60,000 nucleotides of DNA from Lineus longissimus (taxonomy: Eukaryota; Nemertea; Pilidiophora; Heteronemertea; Lineidae), in assembly GCF_910592395.1 (NCBI RefSeq), contig NC_088323.1:3102001-3162000 (forward strand), given 5' to 3'. Under the pieces are notes generated by a model. It had not been told where the DNA came from and did no database searches. It was given only the letters and a program-made list of their open reading frames with translations. Positions within the stretch are counted from its first letter, which is position 1. Each line of letters opens with the position of its first letter. A program made the translations under genes and the position numbers. This document shows positions 1-9,900 of the stretch, piece after piece.

Positions 1-1187
1 GTCCTGATCGGACAATATATCTTATACGTCATTCGCATTCATTCGCAACAAGATTAATATTCAACACATTTGTTTTCTCTAGGGGCTAATAACGAAATGG
101 TTCATTCGTCTGCGCAAATATTTCAACTTCAACACCCTGTCCTTTAAACACAAAGGAATAATAAATAAGATTATTTTCATAATAAATTAATCATTTGAAA
201 CGCACGTGCAAGGATTGAATATTAAATGATTTGCCTTCGCTTAAGAATAGTTATAAAGATAATTATCAATGCGTTTACGGTCTTAATCATACTAAATCGA
301 ATTTACAAGATTCATGACCCACTCAGCTTGTGATGACGTCACAGACGGCGTTAATTGGTGACTCATTACTTTGTGTGGTGTCTGCGAGCTCTGCAAACAA
401 ACCACGTGGTCTGTTTGTTTACTTCTTATCATCGGCAGACGAACGACGAAACACAAAAGGTTGTGGTGTCATCTAGTCTTGCGCGATATTTTTACGAATA
501 TTTTTACGCGACACTTCTGAATCGGCTGTCATACATGAACTTAGTAGCACGATTGGAATCAATTAAAATAACAATCACCAGCAACCACAGCAACACCTTA
601 ATGCGCCACCATGAAAAAGACGACAATAGTAGATGCTGAATTCTTTAAAAATCGATGACCGTGGCCAATTTGTTTTACTTTTCTACTATCTAAATGCTAA
701 ACCCCACAGTCTAAGAATGAAAGGCTTCTGAGCTTTTGAAGAACCTTAAAGAGTTTTTCAGGCTAAAAAATGCACCTCTTCAATATTTTTCATGAAAAAC
801 CTTCAGCTTTTTAAAAAAAATTATAAAAAACTTTTTGAGGGCATATCTGTGTTTGCCAAAAACGCTTCACAAAAGCTAAAAAAAACACCTTTGAGCGAAG
901 CCAAAAAACGTCGATGTCAGTCCAACTTAAAACAATGACACCTTATGTCAGATGAAAATCAGATAAAAATACGTCACCTACTTATTCCATACAAACTTAT
1001 TCCTTTGTTATTGTTCGTCGAATTCATTAGTCGATTGTGTCTCATTTATGAAGTCATGTTACGTGTTTTGCGATGAGATCAAGAGGGGGCTTAACGTTGT
1101 GCCATCTGTCACAAAATTTCCGATTAAATCCGTGAAGAATAGTTTAAAATCTAGGCTCTGAAATAATAAACAGTAGTAAAATAAGTT
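1..1187. other. No gene recognised
   Basis: AT-rich. Holds a CRE at 334-341 and the family 3 repeat at 730-900. Would be intronic if the minus-strand first exon at 1194-1220 is real. Confidence 0.5.
730..900 (+). repeat. Dispersed A-rich repeat, family 3, copy 1
   Basis: Contains GGGCATATCTGTGTTTGCCA with flanking AGCTTTT/CTTTTTGAG runs. Relatives at 2770-2850 and 55595-55745. Confidence 0.45.
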
Positions 1188-1193
1188 ACTCAC

Positions 1194-1220
1194 CTCAAAA
1201 TAATCCGTGTTGCTTTCCAT
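1194..1220 (-). CDS. Possible first coding exon (9 codons), minus-strand gene leaving the window
   Basis: On the minus strand, ATG at 1220 opens a 9-codon frame MESNTDYFE that ends exactly at a strong donor, GAG then GTGAGT (1193-1188). It lies about 155 bp downstream of the predicted start site of an octamer plus TATA promoter, a coherent first-exon layout. No continuation exon was found in 1-1187, so the gene would extend beyond the window. Too short to identify a family. Confidence 0.35.
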
Positions 1221-1400
1221 GAAATCCGAAGTTAGAAAATTTTCATCGACGGAAGCTGCCGCGGTTTAGTATAAAGCGCGACGACACCGCAAATCCAACG
1301 CGAAAGTAACTCTCAGCGGTCAGTCCGCCACGGTGACTCCTCGATAAGACTGCCTGTCCCACTCTTACAGGACTAACAGGTCCATATGTCACCAGTTCCT

Positions 1401-1407
1401 CTTTATA
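1401..1407 (-). promoter_or_regulatory. TATA box, minus-strand promoter
   Basis: TATAAAG on the minus strand within CTGCTATAAAGAGG. Transcription would begin near 1377 and run toward position 1. The leader to the next good ATG at 1220 would be about 155 bases. Confidence 0.5.
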
Positions 1408-1433
1408 GCAGCGCCCGGGAGCCTGCAATTATT

Positions 1434-1441
1434 ATGCAAAT
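1434..1441 (-). promoter_or_regulatory. Octamer motif (ATTTGCAT on minus strand)
   Basis: Perfect octamer (ATGCAAAT on plus) 27 bp upstream, in the minus direction, of a TATAAAG box. POU-domain factors bind this motif. The pair forms a classic promoter arrangement. Confidence 0.5.
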
Positions 1442-1449
1442 GGCCGCCA

Positions 1450-2900
1450 ATCTTTCCTTGGACATGTTCGCGGGACCAAGGTAGGACCATCTGCCATGGA
1501 ATAGGGGGACCTCGCTAGAAACAAATGAACATTTTTAAAAGTTAATTTCTCAAACTTTTCGATCATTATTGAGATAATTTCGATCATTGTTTAGAACATT
1601 TTTGATTGGCTTTATATTCCTAATTCAAATCCCACGTTTTCGTTATGCTCTCGCTGTGTCACTCCTCGCAGGAAATTCCCAAGAGAGACGCTACTTCGTT
1701 GCATTTTCGCCGCGAATAGCGCGGACCGCTCGAAAACAAAGGACCCACTGAAGACCTTAATTTGGGTTTTTCTTATATTTCAATAGAAACATTGCTCTGT
1801 CATTGGGGTAATTGTCTTTTTAAACTTAGACACACTTCAGTACCCATGGGGAAGAGAGATTTTCATTTTCCCATCGCTGATAAATATTCCGGGGAATTTT
1901 ACACAAGAAACGAAACTCGCAATGCCATTCTGGTCAAAATGGGATGAAGTGGACAAACTTTGATACATCTTTGGAGGAATCGACAGATGGCCGCTTTCTC
2001 CATGAGCGCCACCGTCTATTTCTTTAAAGTCCACACCAGCAATTGCTACAGAAGCAATTGAACCTACGACCACAGTGTGATATTATGACGTCACATCCAG
2101 GTTATCCTTGCGCATACTGTCTTTATATGCACTTGTCTTTCAAACTGTATAGTGTTCATACTGAGCTTGGTCAGCTCAGATGTGCCGTATTTTTTATAAG
2201 AAAAGCAATACAAATCTTCATTATCCTTGTAGGAAACCAATCGCAGCCCTGAACAATGAGCATGTAACACCAGTATACGCGAGTTGCTCCCGTATCGCAG
2301 AAAGCGACTTCTTCTGTGAAAAAGACCAACAGATGGCTCATCGATTTGAGTCCCCGAGATGGGTGTCACGTGACGCGATTAGAGCGCGCGCCCTGTCATA
2401 TTCTCTTAGTGCACTTGTTGTATGGCACTTGCCGAGGCAATTAATTCCGATTATCAGATATCGCTGATTTATGCAGTTTGCATTTACGCTCTGTTCGCGG
2501 GATAAGCCCCCATATGCCGCCAAATATCAAAATCGGGAGGCTGAGTTGAAATGCTTTTTGTCTTACGAGTTCAGATTTGCGTCATCCTAAAACTAAAGCC
2601 AATTTTTTAAAAGAAAGATTGAAGTTTTGAATATTATATCGGTTGATTCAGATGATGTAGATATAGCGGGTTATTCCATTGAAATTGTATTTCTGAGAGA
2701 TGGGCGCACAAAAAAAAATAAATAAAAAAAACAATAAATTCTTAAACTGTTCGCGTAACAAAGACTATTCGACAGATTAAGCTTTGAGCTTTTGGATAAC
2801 CATTTGAGGTTTTTTATCTAACCTTTACGGGGTGCATATTAGTGCTGACGCGCCCCTCCCCCCCCAAAAAAAAATTATTTCAAAAGTTCAAAAGCCTATA
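1450..2900. other. No gene supported; overlapping small frames
   Basis: Several 60-95-residue frames on both strands overlap at 1840-2520 and none stands out. CRE at 2086-2093 and a GC-rich patch near 2370-2395 (GTCACGTGACGCGATTAGAG). Confidence 0.4.
2770..2850 (+). repeat. Dispersed A-rich repeat, family 3, copy 2 (short)
   Basis: GAGCTTTTGGATAACC ... GGGGTGCATATTAGTGCTGA, resembling the core of copies 1 and 3. Confidence 0.3.
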
Positions 2901-2914
2901 TTTCTAAGAATGTA

Positions 2915-3007
2915 GGGAACAATTTTAGTTTCACCGACCTTTGCCACACCTGCAGTCGGCTCAGGTGCACGTCTGATGCCGTCGTCGCTCGTCAGTACAG
3001 CAGCCAT
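2915..3007 (-). CDS. Possible first coding exon, minus strand
   Basis: ATG at 3007 in good context (GGTCATGG) opens MAAVLTSDDGIRRAPEPT and continues through GVAKVG with a coding-like composition. Candidate donors are CTGCAG|GTGTGG and AAAG|GTCGGT; the frame stays open to a stop at 2888. No downstream exon is assigned and no family is recognised. The exact end is uncertain. Confidence 0.25.
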
Positions 3008-3009
3008 GA

Positions 3010-4310
3010 CCAGCGTGTGTGCGCCTTTTCCACTTAGCTTACACTTGAAGAAACATTTACAGCACTTTCGATTCCGGTATTTTATTGTACCTGTCGTCAT
3101 CAAAACTTCTGAAAACATGTGTTCGATGCCACAAACACACGTTTGCGGATGTATAGCAGCCTTCTAAGGAATGTTTAACCGATAGCATTTGCTGCACCAT
3201 CAGTACGAATCACTTTTAAGATGACATTTTATGAGCGATGCTTTGACAATACAAAATGCATGTAATTGAGAAATAGAGTGTTCGTTAGGGATCAGGTACA
3301 GTACAGCAAAAACGATTCAAGGGAAACATATTATTGGTAATATTTCTCAAAACACTCAGTAAATTAGTACCGAGATGGCTGCCGGACACAAAACGTTAAA
3401 ATGGTTTGCGGCCTGCGATGGGAAATATTAACGTATATCTTCTTTTTGTAACTTGAAAGATAAATATTCCATCATGCATTTGACGATTAAAAGGGTCCAG
3501 TATCAAAATTCAATCAACGACGAACTTTGAAGTGATAGTCCAATTTTTGACGCCTTAGTTCTCTCTTGACGGAGACAAAGTTCATCTTCAAATAGAAACC
3601 ATCGAAATGAAATTAGAATCTGCGCTGTGGGCGTCAGTGCTGTACCCAGAAATAGTGACATTGAGCAATCATCTCAGTCCGTGATTTATCAAAATCCATT
3701 CCAGGACAATCACACCGTAATAATTTCACCATGAACATTACATAACACTGCCACCATTTCGCTGTTTCCGTCAGAGATCGTTTTCAACCCATCGCTTTCC
3801 CTCAATGACGTCATTAAAGGCACGTGCGTGGACAATGGACCAATGTTTGCCGGCTGATGGGGTCAGTTTGGTTTCGCGTTGAGTAGGCCATAGAAGGCAA
3901 CAAAGTAGATTTTATCGAGCTTCATCGCTTGTCCGGTCATTGTGACCACTTGACCCAAACGCGTGTCGTGAATTTAATCGCCATGATTCTTAATCGAAGT
4001 TAGATAAGATACATCAAAATGACAATTCTTGTGATATTCCGGATTTTCCCGCGTAGCGTCTAGTCAATCTCGCGTCATTAATCTGAATAGTGAACTATAT
4101 TGGAGTTTGATGCAAGTAAATTTAGCAAATGGTGTGTTGTATGTTACGTAGGCTGCTGGGTTTGATGGATGTGCCCAAGGGACAGGCCCTTCGCTTGTGT
4201 TCACTCGTGGACCAGCAGTCAGGCGCTGGCCGAGCGACTTATCTTGAAAGGCGCCAAGCTTGTTATTTGGGGGCTGAGCTATGAAATCTCAACAGTATTT
4301 CCCATGCTAA
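3010..4310. other. No gene supported
   Basis: Contains the CRE/E-box cluster at 3.81 kb. At 4203-4278 one frame reads SSQALAERLILKGAKLVIWG, faintly like the Rossmann start of a short-chain dehydrogenase, but an overlapping ATG frame (MDVPKGQALRL...) is equally open. Confidence 0.35.
3806..3826. promoter_or_regulatory. CRE and E-box cluster
   Basis: Perfect palindromic CRE TGACGTCA at 3806-3813, then an E-box CACGTG at 3821-3826. ACAATGG and CCAAT occur within the next 20 bp. No first exon is visible next to it. Confidence 0.3.
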
Positions 4311-4314
4311 TTGT

Positions 4315-4522
4315 GAAGATTCACGTTGTCATGTTTCACTTGTCACAAGTTAACTGACCTACGCTTAAAAACACTATGTGAATGTGAAAAGTGACATCGT
4401 GAATTATATGTAGCCCGCTCCTTGGAAATGACGTTTTCGTTCTGCAAGCCACGAACGAAAAGTGAACAGTGACACTTTACAAGTGAAAACATGAACTGTA
4501 TGCAATCGCAGCCGAAGGTGGG
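4315..4522 (+). mobile_element. Short inverted-repeat element (family 1), copy 1
   Basis: About 200 bp from GATTCACGTTGTCATG to GAACTGTATGCAATCGCAGCC. The centre carries the family core GTGACATCGTGAAT, then ATGTAGCCCGCTC and TTGGAAATGACG. The ends are imperfect inverted repeats (TTCACGTTGTCA near one end, AACATGAAC near the other). No coding capacity. It looks like a MITE family with eight copies in this window. Confidence 0.75.
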
Positions 4523-4759
4523 GGCTGTAATAATCTTAACCACGGCCATTTTCCTCGAAGAGAAAGTCGTCTACAATTTCCATTTTTAGATATTTCTGTC
4601 CATTCAAGCGTAAGACCCCATGCATAACTTAATAGAAATTAATGACGTTGTTCCTCGAGATTTAATTTATACTAATTCGATAATAAGACGACAGCCCATG
4701 ACACAAACCTGTCGTTGGCCAGAATTATGACTCGGAATTATGACATTTAGATTCGATTA

Positions 4760-5030
4760 GACTTAACTGATGAGCTGCAGAACATTCAAATAAGCGCCAT
4801 GCACACGACAGACGTGGCTCTGGGGAGGTCCAGTCAAGGGAGAATATAGAGTAAGGGATTGAGGACTCAGGATTAAAACATATATCATCAGATAGGGAAC
4901 TCGATGTGGTTTGACCCAGTGAAATCTTCGTACAAGCGTCAAGAGTGATGATTGACTGCTAGATATCAGTGACACCTATTGGTCACTTGGCGAACATCAA
5001 TGAGACCCTCTAGCTCCTGCCTGTCGTTCC
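4760..5030 (+). repeat. Segment with weak similarity to the transposon interior
   Basis: Contains TTCGTACAAGCGTCAAGAGT and GACACCTATTGGTCACTT, resembling the ordered motifs TCGTACAAGCGTGAATAGT and GACCCCTATTGACTACTT at 8768-8826. This may be an old diverged relative of the transposon's internal repeat. The similarity was seen by eye only. Confidence 0.35.
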
Positions 5031-5131
5031 TCTATAAGGAAGAATAGCTCAGGCACCAGTAGTCCTGATTGACAATACTGACAATAGGCAGGCTTCGCTA
5101 TCCGTTGTCCCTTTCAGGCCGGATCGAGTTA

Positions 5132-5405
5132 CATAATAATAATAATAATAATAATAATTTATTTGATTTAAAGTGCTAAAATAATGGTGCATACATTTTC
5201 TAAGCACTGTACATAATATTAAATGAGTACATTAAAAGTGGTGATTTCATGAGGATAAAAAACAGTTTAAAAACATCCGGAAAATATCAATATTTAAAAC
5301 ATGTATGGCCTACTCTGAATATGTTAGGATAAAAAGATGAGTTTTGAGTTTACTCTTAAAAGTGTTTAGCACAGTGACATCACGTAACCAGCTTGGAAGG
5401 GCGTA
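5132..5405 (-). mobile_element. 5'-truncated non-LTR retrotransposon, 3' end with (ATT)n tail
   Basis: Read on the minus strand, the segment ends in an (ATT)n tail (5132-5158). It encodes the last residues of a reverse-transcriptase ORF, LPSWLRDVTVLNTFKSKLKT and then HLF..., stopping at TAG 5312-5310. The LP..LR..TSLNTFKSKLKTHLF-type C-terminus is characteristic of CR1/L2/RTE-like LINE ORF2 proteins. About 30 codons and a ~150-bp 3' UTR remain. The 5' end is lost at the junction with the short inverted-repeat element at 5405. It is a dead insertion. Confidence 0.8.
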
Positions 5406-5612
5406 CATAGGGTTCACGTTGTCACTTGTCATGATTCACTTGTCACGAGTTTACTGATTTAAGCTTAAAAAAACGACGTAAGGGTGAAAAGTGACCTCAC
5501 GAATCGTATGTGGCCCGGTCTTTGGAAATGACTTGTTCATGTCACGCATGAACAGTGAACAGTGACACGTTACACGTGCAACGTGAACTCTATGTAATCG
5601 CAGCCTAGGATG
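5405..5612 (+). mobile_element. Short inverted-repeat element (family 1), copy 2 (best preserved)
   Basis: Runs from TACATAGGGTTCACGTTG to CAACGTGAACTCTATGTAAT; the ends are near-perfect inverted repeats. Core GTGACCTCACGAATCGTATG and TTTGGAAATGACTTGTTC. It abuts the 5' truncation point of the retrotransposon fragment on its left. Confidence 0.85.
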
Positions 5613-5639
5613 TTGATGTGACTGGTTACTCAGACAAGA

Positions 5640-6620
5640 GGATTCGGAGACAGTCATTACCAAGTAAACAGGCAGAGTCATAACCTGGACTAGTGCAAAT
5701 ACAAATTTATGGCGATGCGCTGTACAGTGTTAGTCGGGCATTAAACGCTGATGTCACCGATGGTCTCCCAATTCTCTCGCTCTCGTGGGAGTAGGAACAT
5801 TGAACAATGCCTGACGGGCGCCGGTCCATCTGAGGCGCTGCTGAAACAGCTTGGCAATGTAATTAAGATGTCATTACCATTGGACACGACCTGGATTTGC
5901 ACACATAAATGTAATTGTCTGCGAAATCATGTCGCAAAAGTTTTCAAAATCCATTATTTGGCAGGCTTCGCAACACACAAAAAGTGTTTCGAACGACGTA
6001 GCATAAAGCATGAAAATGTACCTTATCGCCGACTTTAATTTTTCCCCCCAATTCGACGCACAACCAAGTAAAGAAGACGATTAACGAGTGTCACGTTAAT
6101 GAGTAAGCACATGACTTGATGAGACGACAGACCTTCGTAGTCCTCACTTGGTCGCTCGTAGGAGTTGCTTAACAAACCTCCCAATGAACAGAAAAGGAGT
6201 AGCAGATTCGAAATGGCGGTCTGTTGCAGTCACTTGAACAAATAGTTGCAGGATTCAAGATGACTTTTCCTAAGGTCGAGTAGTTGCAGTGAGATTCTTT
6301 TACCAGTCAAGAACAGCGTACACTCCGGACGTAGTGGATCTGCATCTCGTTCCTTCCCTAGACATTACCTGAAAGTCTGTCACAAGGATTGCTAAGAACT
6401 GCCTCGGTGTTTAGAATACTTTAGGTGCCCCTTTATTGAGCACTACACACTAACTATCGTTATCAGCATTTTCCCATCCATCATTCGAAACACGTCAGTG
6501 AGGCCCTCCATTTGGCAGTGGTTGAAAAGCCCTCTTTCCTGTCCGACATTTCTCCAAATTGTCTAATTGATATTGGAGTGGTCTTGGCGAGGAGAGTCGA
6601 GATGGTTTAATGGAGATTCA
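5640..6620. other. No gene supported
   Basis: One 95-residue frame at 5751-6038 without domain features; otherwise single-copy noncoding DNA up to the start of the tandem unit. Confidence 0.4.
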
Positions 6621-6707
6621 TGGTCGGCATCTTACCTATTTGAGCTGCCGCCGATCAGTCTAAATCATAATAAGTGCGGCCCGAGATGGAATATTCTTAT
6701 AGTAGGC

Positions 6708-6715
6708 TATTTAAA
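6708..6715 (+). promoter_or_regulatory. TATA-like element upstream of LicD copy A
   Basis: TATTTAAA, about 260 bp before the chosen start. The same element lies in the same place in copy B. A TATA-driven start near 6735 would give a ~230-base leader. No transcript evidence is available. Confidence 0.3.
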
Positions 6716-6966
6716 ACTTCGACACAGGGTCCGGACGCCAATAATAGAGTTGCGATATCTCAGAACAAAATATCAAACTGAGGTACATTAATGTGTACTA
6801 CACGCGTGACTGATTATCAATAAAGAATCCAGGGCGCCGCAGATTATCACGAAGCCGTACCTGCATGCGGAATAGATTTTATGAATATACACATGGACAT
6901 CAGAAACTGTACAATACACTCCGGTTCAATGATGTGTTCGTGAATGAACGCTCAATAGAGATCAAC

Positions 6967-9900
6967 ATGGGAGGTAAGTCTCTAAACGTTCTTGAAAACA
7001 TTCATCGTCTTTATGATGACATGGGATTGTGTGTCAACGAAGCTATCTTTTTCGGCTTGTGGTATTCGACTCGATGACTCGACGACGCGATGGCTCGATG
7101 ACGCGATCGTTGCTATGGATTTTGCTAAAATACGGAATCCCATGATCCTGGTCTCCGGGCTACCGCTGCAACAGCAGAGGTTTTAGCTCGGCCTTCCCAT
7201 ACCAAGCTACGGTATGTAGAAGGATGTGCCCCCCCCCCCAGCCATGGCCACTGAAGATTGGTCCCCGCGATTGATTTTGATATTTAAAGGACTCGCGGAA
7301 GTTTCATAGCATGCAAAATGACCGGAGATTTAATTGACAAACAAGCTTCTAGTGGCCAATGTCAGATGTCATGTGGTAGTCTGTCAACAATCGGAATTTC
7401 GCATATGTGCAGTTTTTTAGACTCAGTCACTCAGTCCCTCTTCCGCCCCTTGACATCTGCCCCCCCCCCCCCCCAATACATCAGCCCCTATACATGCTTT
7501 CCGAAATTGGTGGCTTGCATTGGAACTAACTTTTTCCCCCTTGTCCGTCATTAAAGGCATCCAAGTGTGTTGGTCAACCATGACTATCTCCTTTGTCCCT
7601 CCACCACAGGCCTAGTTTCCCCTTATGACATCACTATTTCGGACACTCAGCGCCCCATTTCTGGAAAGGTGTATAGGACATTTAATATTGCCGTGCTGAA
7701 CGGATATCCAGAAGTATTAAGGTAGCAGGAAGGGTTGGGCGTTTGTGGTTTCTGAGTCTGAGGGGGTTGGTGTCTGTTGACTGTGCTTTAAGAGAGACTA
7801 GGCATGGCGCCAGTCTCTCTTAAAGCACAGTCAACAGGCATTTGGTCTCAGTATTTGGGTTTTGATTGCCATGACTGTACCCCTGTAAAAGTCAGAGGAG
7901 GAGAAGTTTGGAATGATGAAAGCATTGAAGAAGAAGAAATGTTATTATTGAGGAAAGCAAAATTTATTATGAGACTAGAAGGCAGTGTCCTGACTTGATT
8001 ATTTTGAAAATGGCGGTCTGAACACATTAAAAGGTGGAACATGGCATTTTATCGACTTTGAAGTGCTCCGCAGTTAAAGGGAGACTATAGGCAGCAGCTA
8101 GGTAGGCAAGATAAAGTCATACAAATTTGCCAATAGGGGTCAGTCATATCTCTAGGCATGGCGCCAGTCTCTCTTAAAGCACAGTCAACAGGCATTTGGT
8201 CTTAGTATTTGGGTAAGTACAGAATCAAGGCAGCACAGAGAGCAATGATTGAACGATGCTGTGGACAAGTCCAAGGATACTGCATCTGTCACGACCAACT
8301 TCTCATCAGAAAGCGTCACCACCAGCATATTCAATGTTCAGTTCCAACCTGTACCAGTCCAATGCACGCCTGTCATGGTCAGCAGTGGTCAGCTTAGCGC
8401 GATATGGAACATTCTTCCAAAACTCAAGCGAGGGAAGTCTGCTCATTTGCCTATCTCGTGCACTGCTCCTTCTTGTCAAACATCGTAGTGAAATCGTGGT
8501 ACAGTGGGGCGTCCTCGAGGATTGCAGCTGGTTGGACAGACGTGAGGTGGAATGTGGGCGGCTGCACTTCTTCGTGTGTGCGATGGCAGATAGCACAGTT
8601 GTTGCGTTGCATGACAGCTGAAAGTGAATGTGATATCATAGAACTGAGGCGTTTGCCATGAGACTATAGGTGAAGTAGAAGGAAGGAGTGAAATGGGCCA
8701 TCTTCCAGTGACTAATATACAGAGTAAGGGCCCTGGGTGTTGTTAGATTCAGCATTGAATGTATTCCTCGTACAAGCGTGAATAGTGTGGACATACAGTG
8801 AGAGGTGAGAGACCCCTATTGACTACTTCTTGTAACTTTATCTTGGATATTATATTAGTATTGAACTTCTAGCCATGGAATATGAAGAAATTGAAGTTGT
8901 AGGCATGGAATATGAAAAATTATTCAACGGTGAAAGACATTATTCCATGAGGCTTTGCCGTGATTGCAAAGGACGCGACGTGATTGGTTCACATGCTAAT
9001 GAGGTATGATAATGATAATTACCTCTATAATGCTACTTGGATAGCGACTGTGTCGTTGACTGCAACAGTGGTCTATGTCAATGTGTACCTGTAATGTCAA
9101 TGAAGTATGATGAGGTGATGACGATAGTGCAATTATTAAATATTGGCAAGAGATCATACTGCAACATAGGTCTTGTTTTTGACAGATGACTGTGCGACAT
9201 TCCCATTGGGTCTTGTTAGAGTCAGCGCTGCATGTATTCCTTGTACAAGCTTGAATAGTTGTGACGGACTTTGAGGGGTGAGAGACCCCTATCGGCTACT
9301 TCGTCTAACTTTATCTTGCCTACCTAGCTGCTAGCAATAGTGCCCCTTTATCAAGACTGAAACCCACTGTGTGGGCCTAAGAAATTACCTTTATAATCCT
9401 AGTTGGATAACCACTGTGTAGATGATTTGAAGAGTGCTCTGTGGATGTGTGCCTGTAATGTCAATGAAAGTATGATGAGGTGATGACGATAGTGGAATGA
9501 CGAAATATTGGAAAGAGATCTATTCCTAGAAGAACATATGTCCTGTTTTGACTAGGTGGCGCATTTTAGAATCAGCAGTGAGCACTGTGTGTAACATGGT
9601 GGAGGCAGCGGAGATAATAACTGTGTCGAAAGTATTGTTATAGGGCCTTCCCTAGGCCCATGGGGTTAAATTTACAATCCACGATTGAAAACTAGAAAAG
9701 ACGTAGTTTGATCGCATTCAACTATAAATCCATTGAACAGTTGTGTTCCTTTAGTCAACCGATGACCTTTTGTTGGGCCATGATCGGGGATTGTAAACTG
9801 TAAATGTATTATGGACTGGGAGACGGGGGAAACACAAGTGAAATAGACCAAAACAAGTGATTTTGGGGCTTTGGTTTAGACGCATGCCCCACATGCGCCA

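Noticed and set aside
4203-4278. Possible short-chain dehydrogenase fragment (SSQALAERLILKGAKLVIW)
   Set aside because: Similarity is limited to about 20 residues. The glycine motif is incomplete and an overlapping ATG frame is equally plausible.
8256-8621. 121-residue frame and several overlapping frames inside the transposon
   Set aside because: All frames there are comparable in length and have no DDE or zinc-finger motif. They look like chance frames in GC-richer DNA, and the sequence partly recurs at 10.33 kb.
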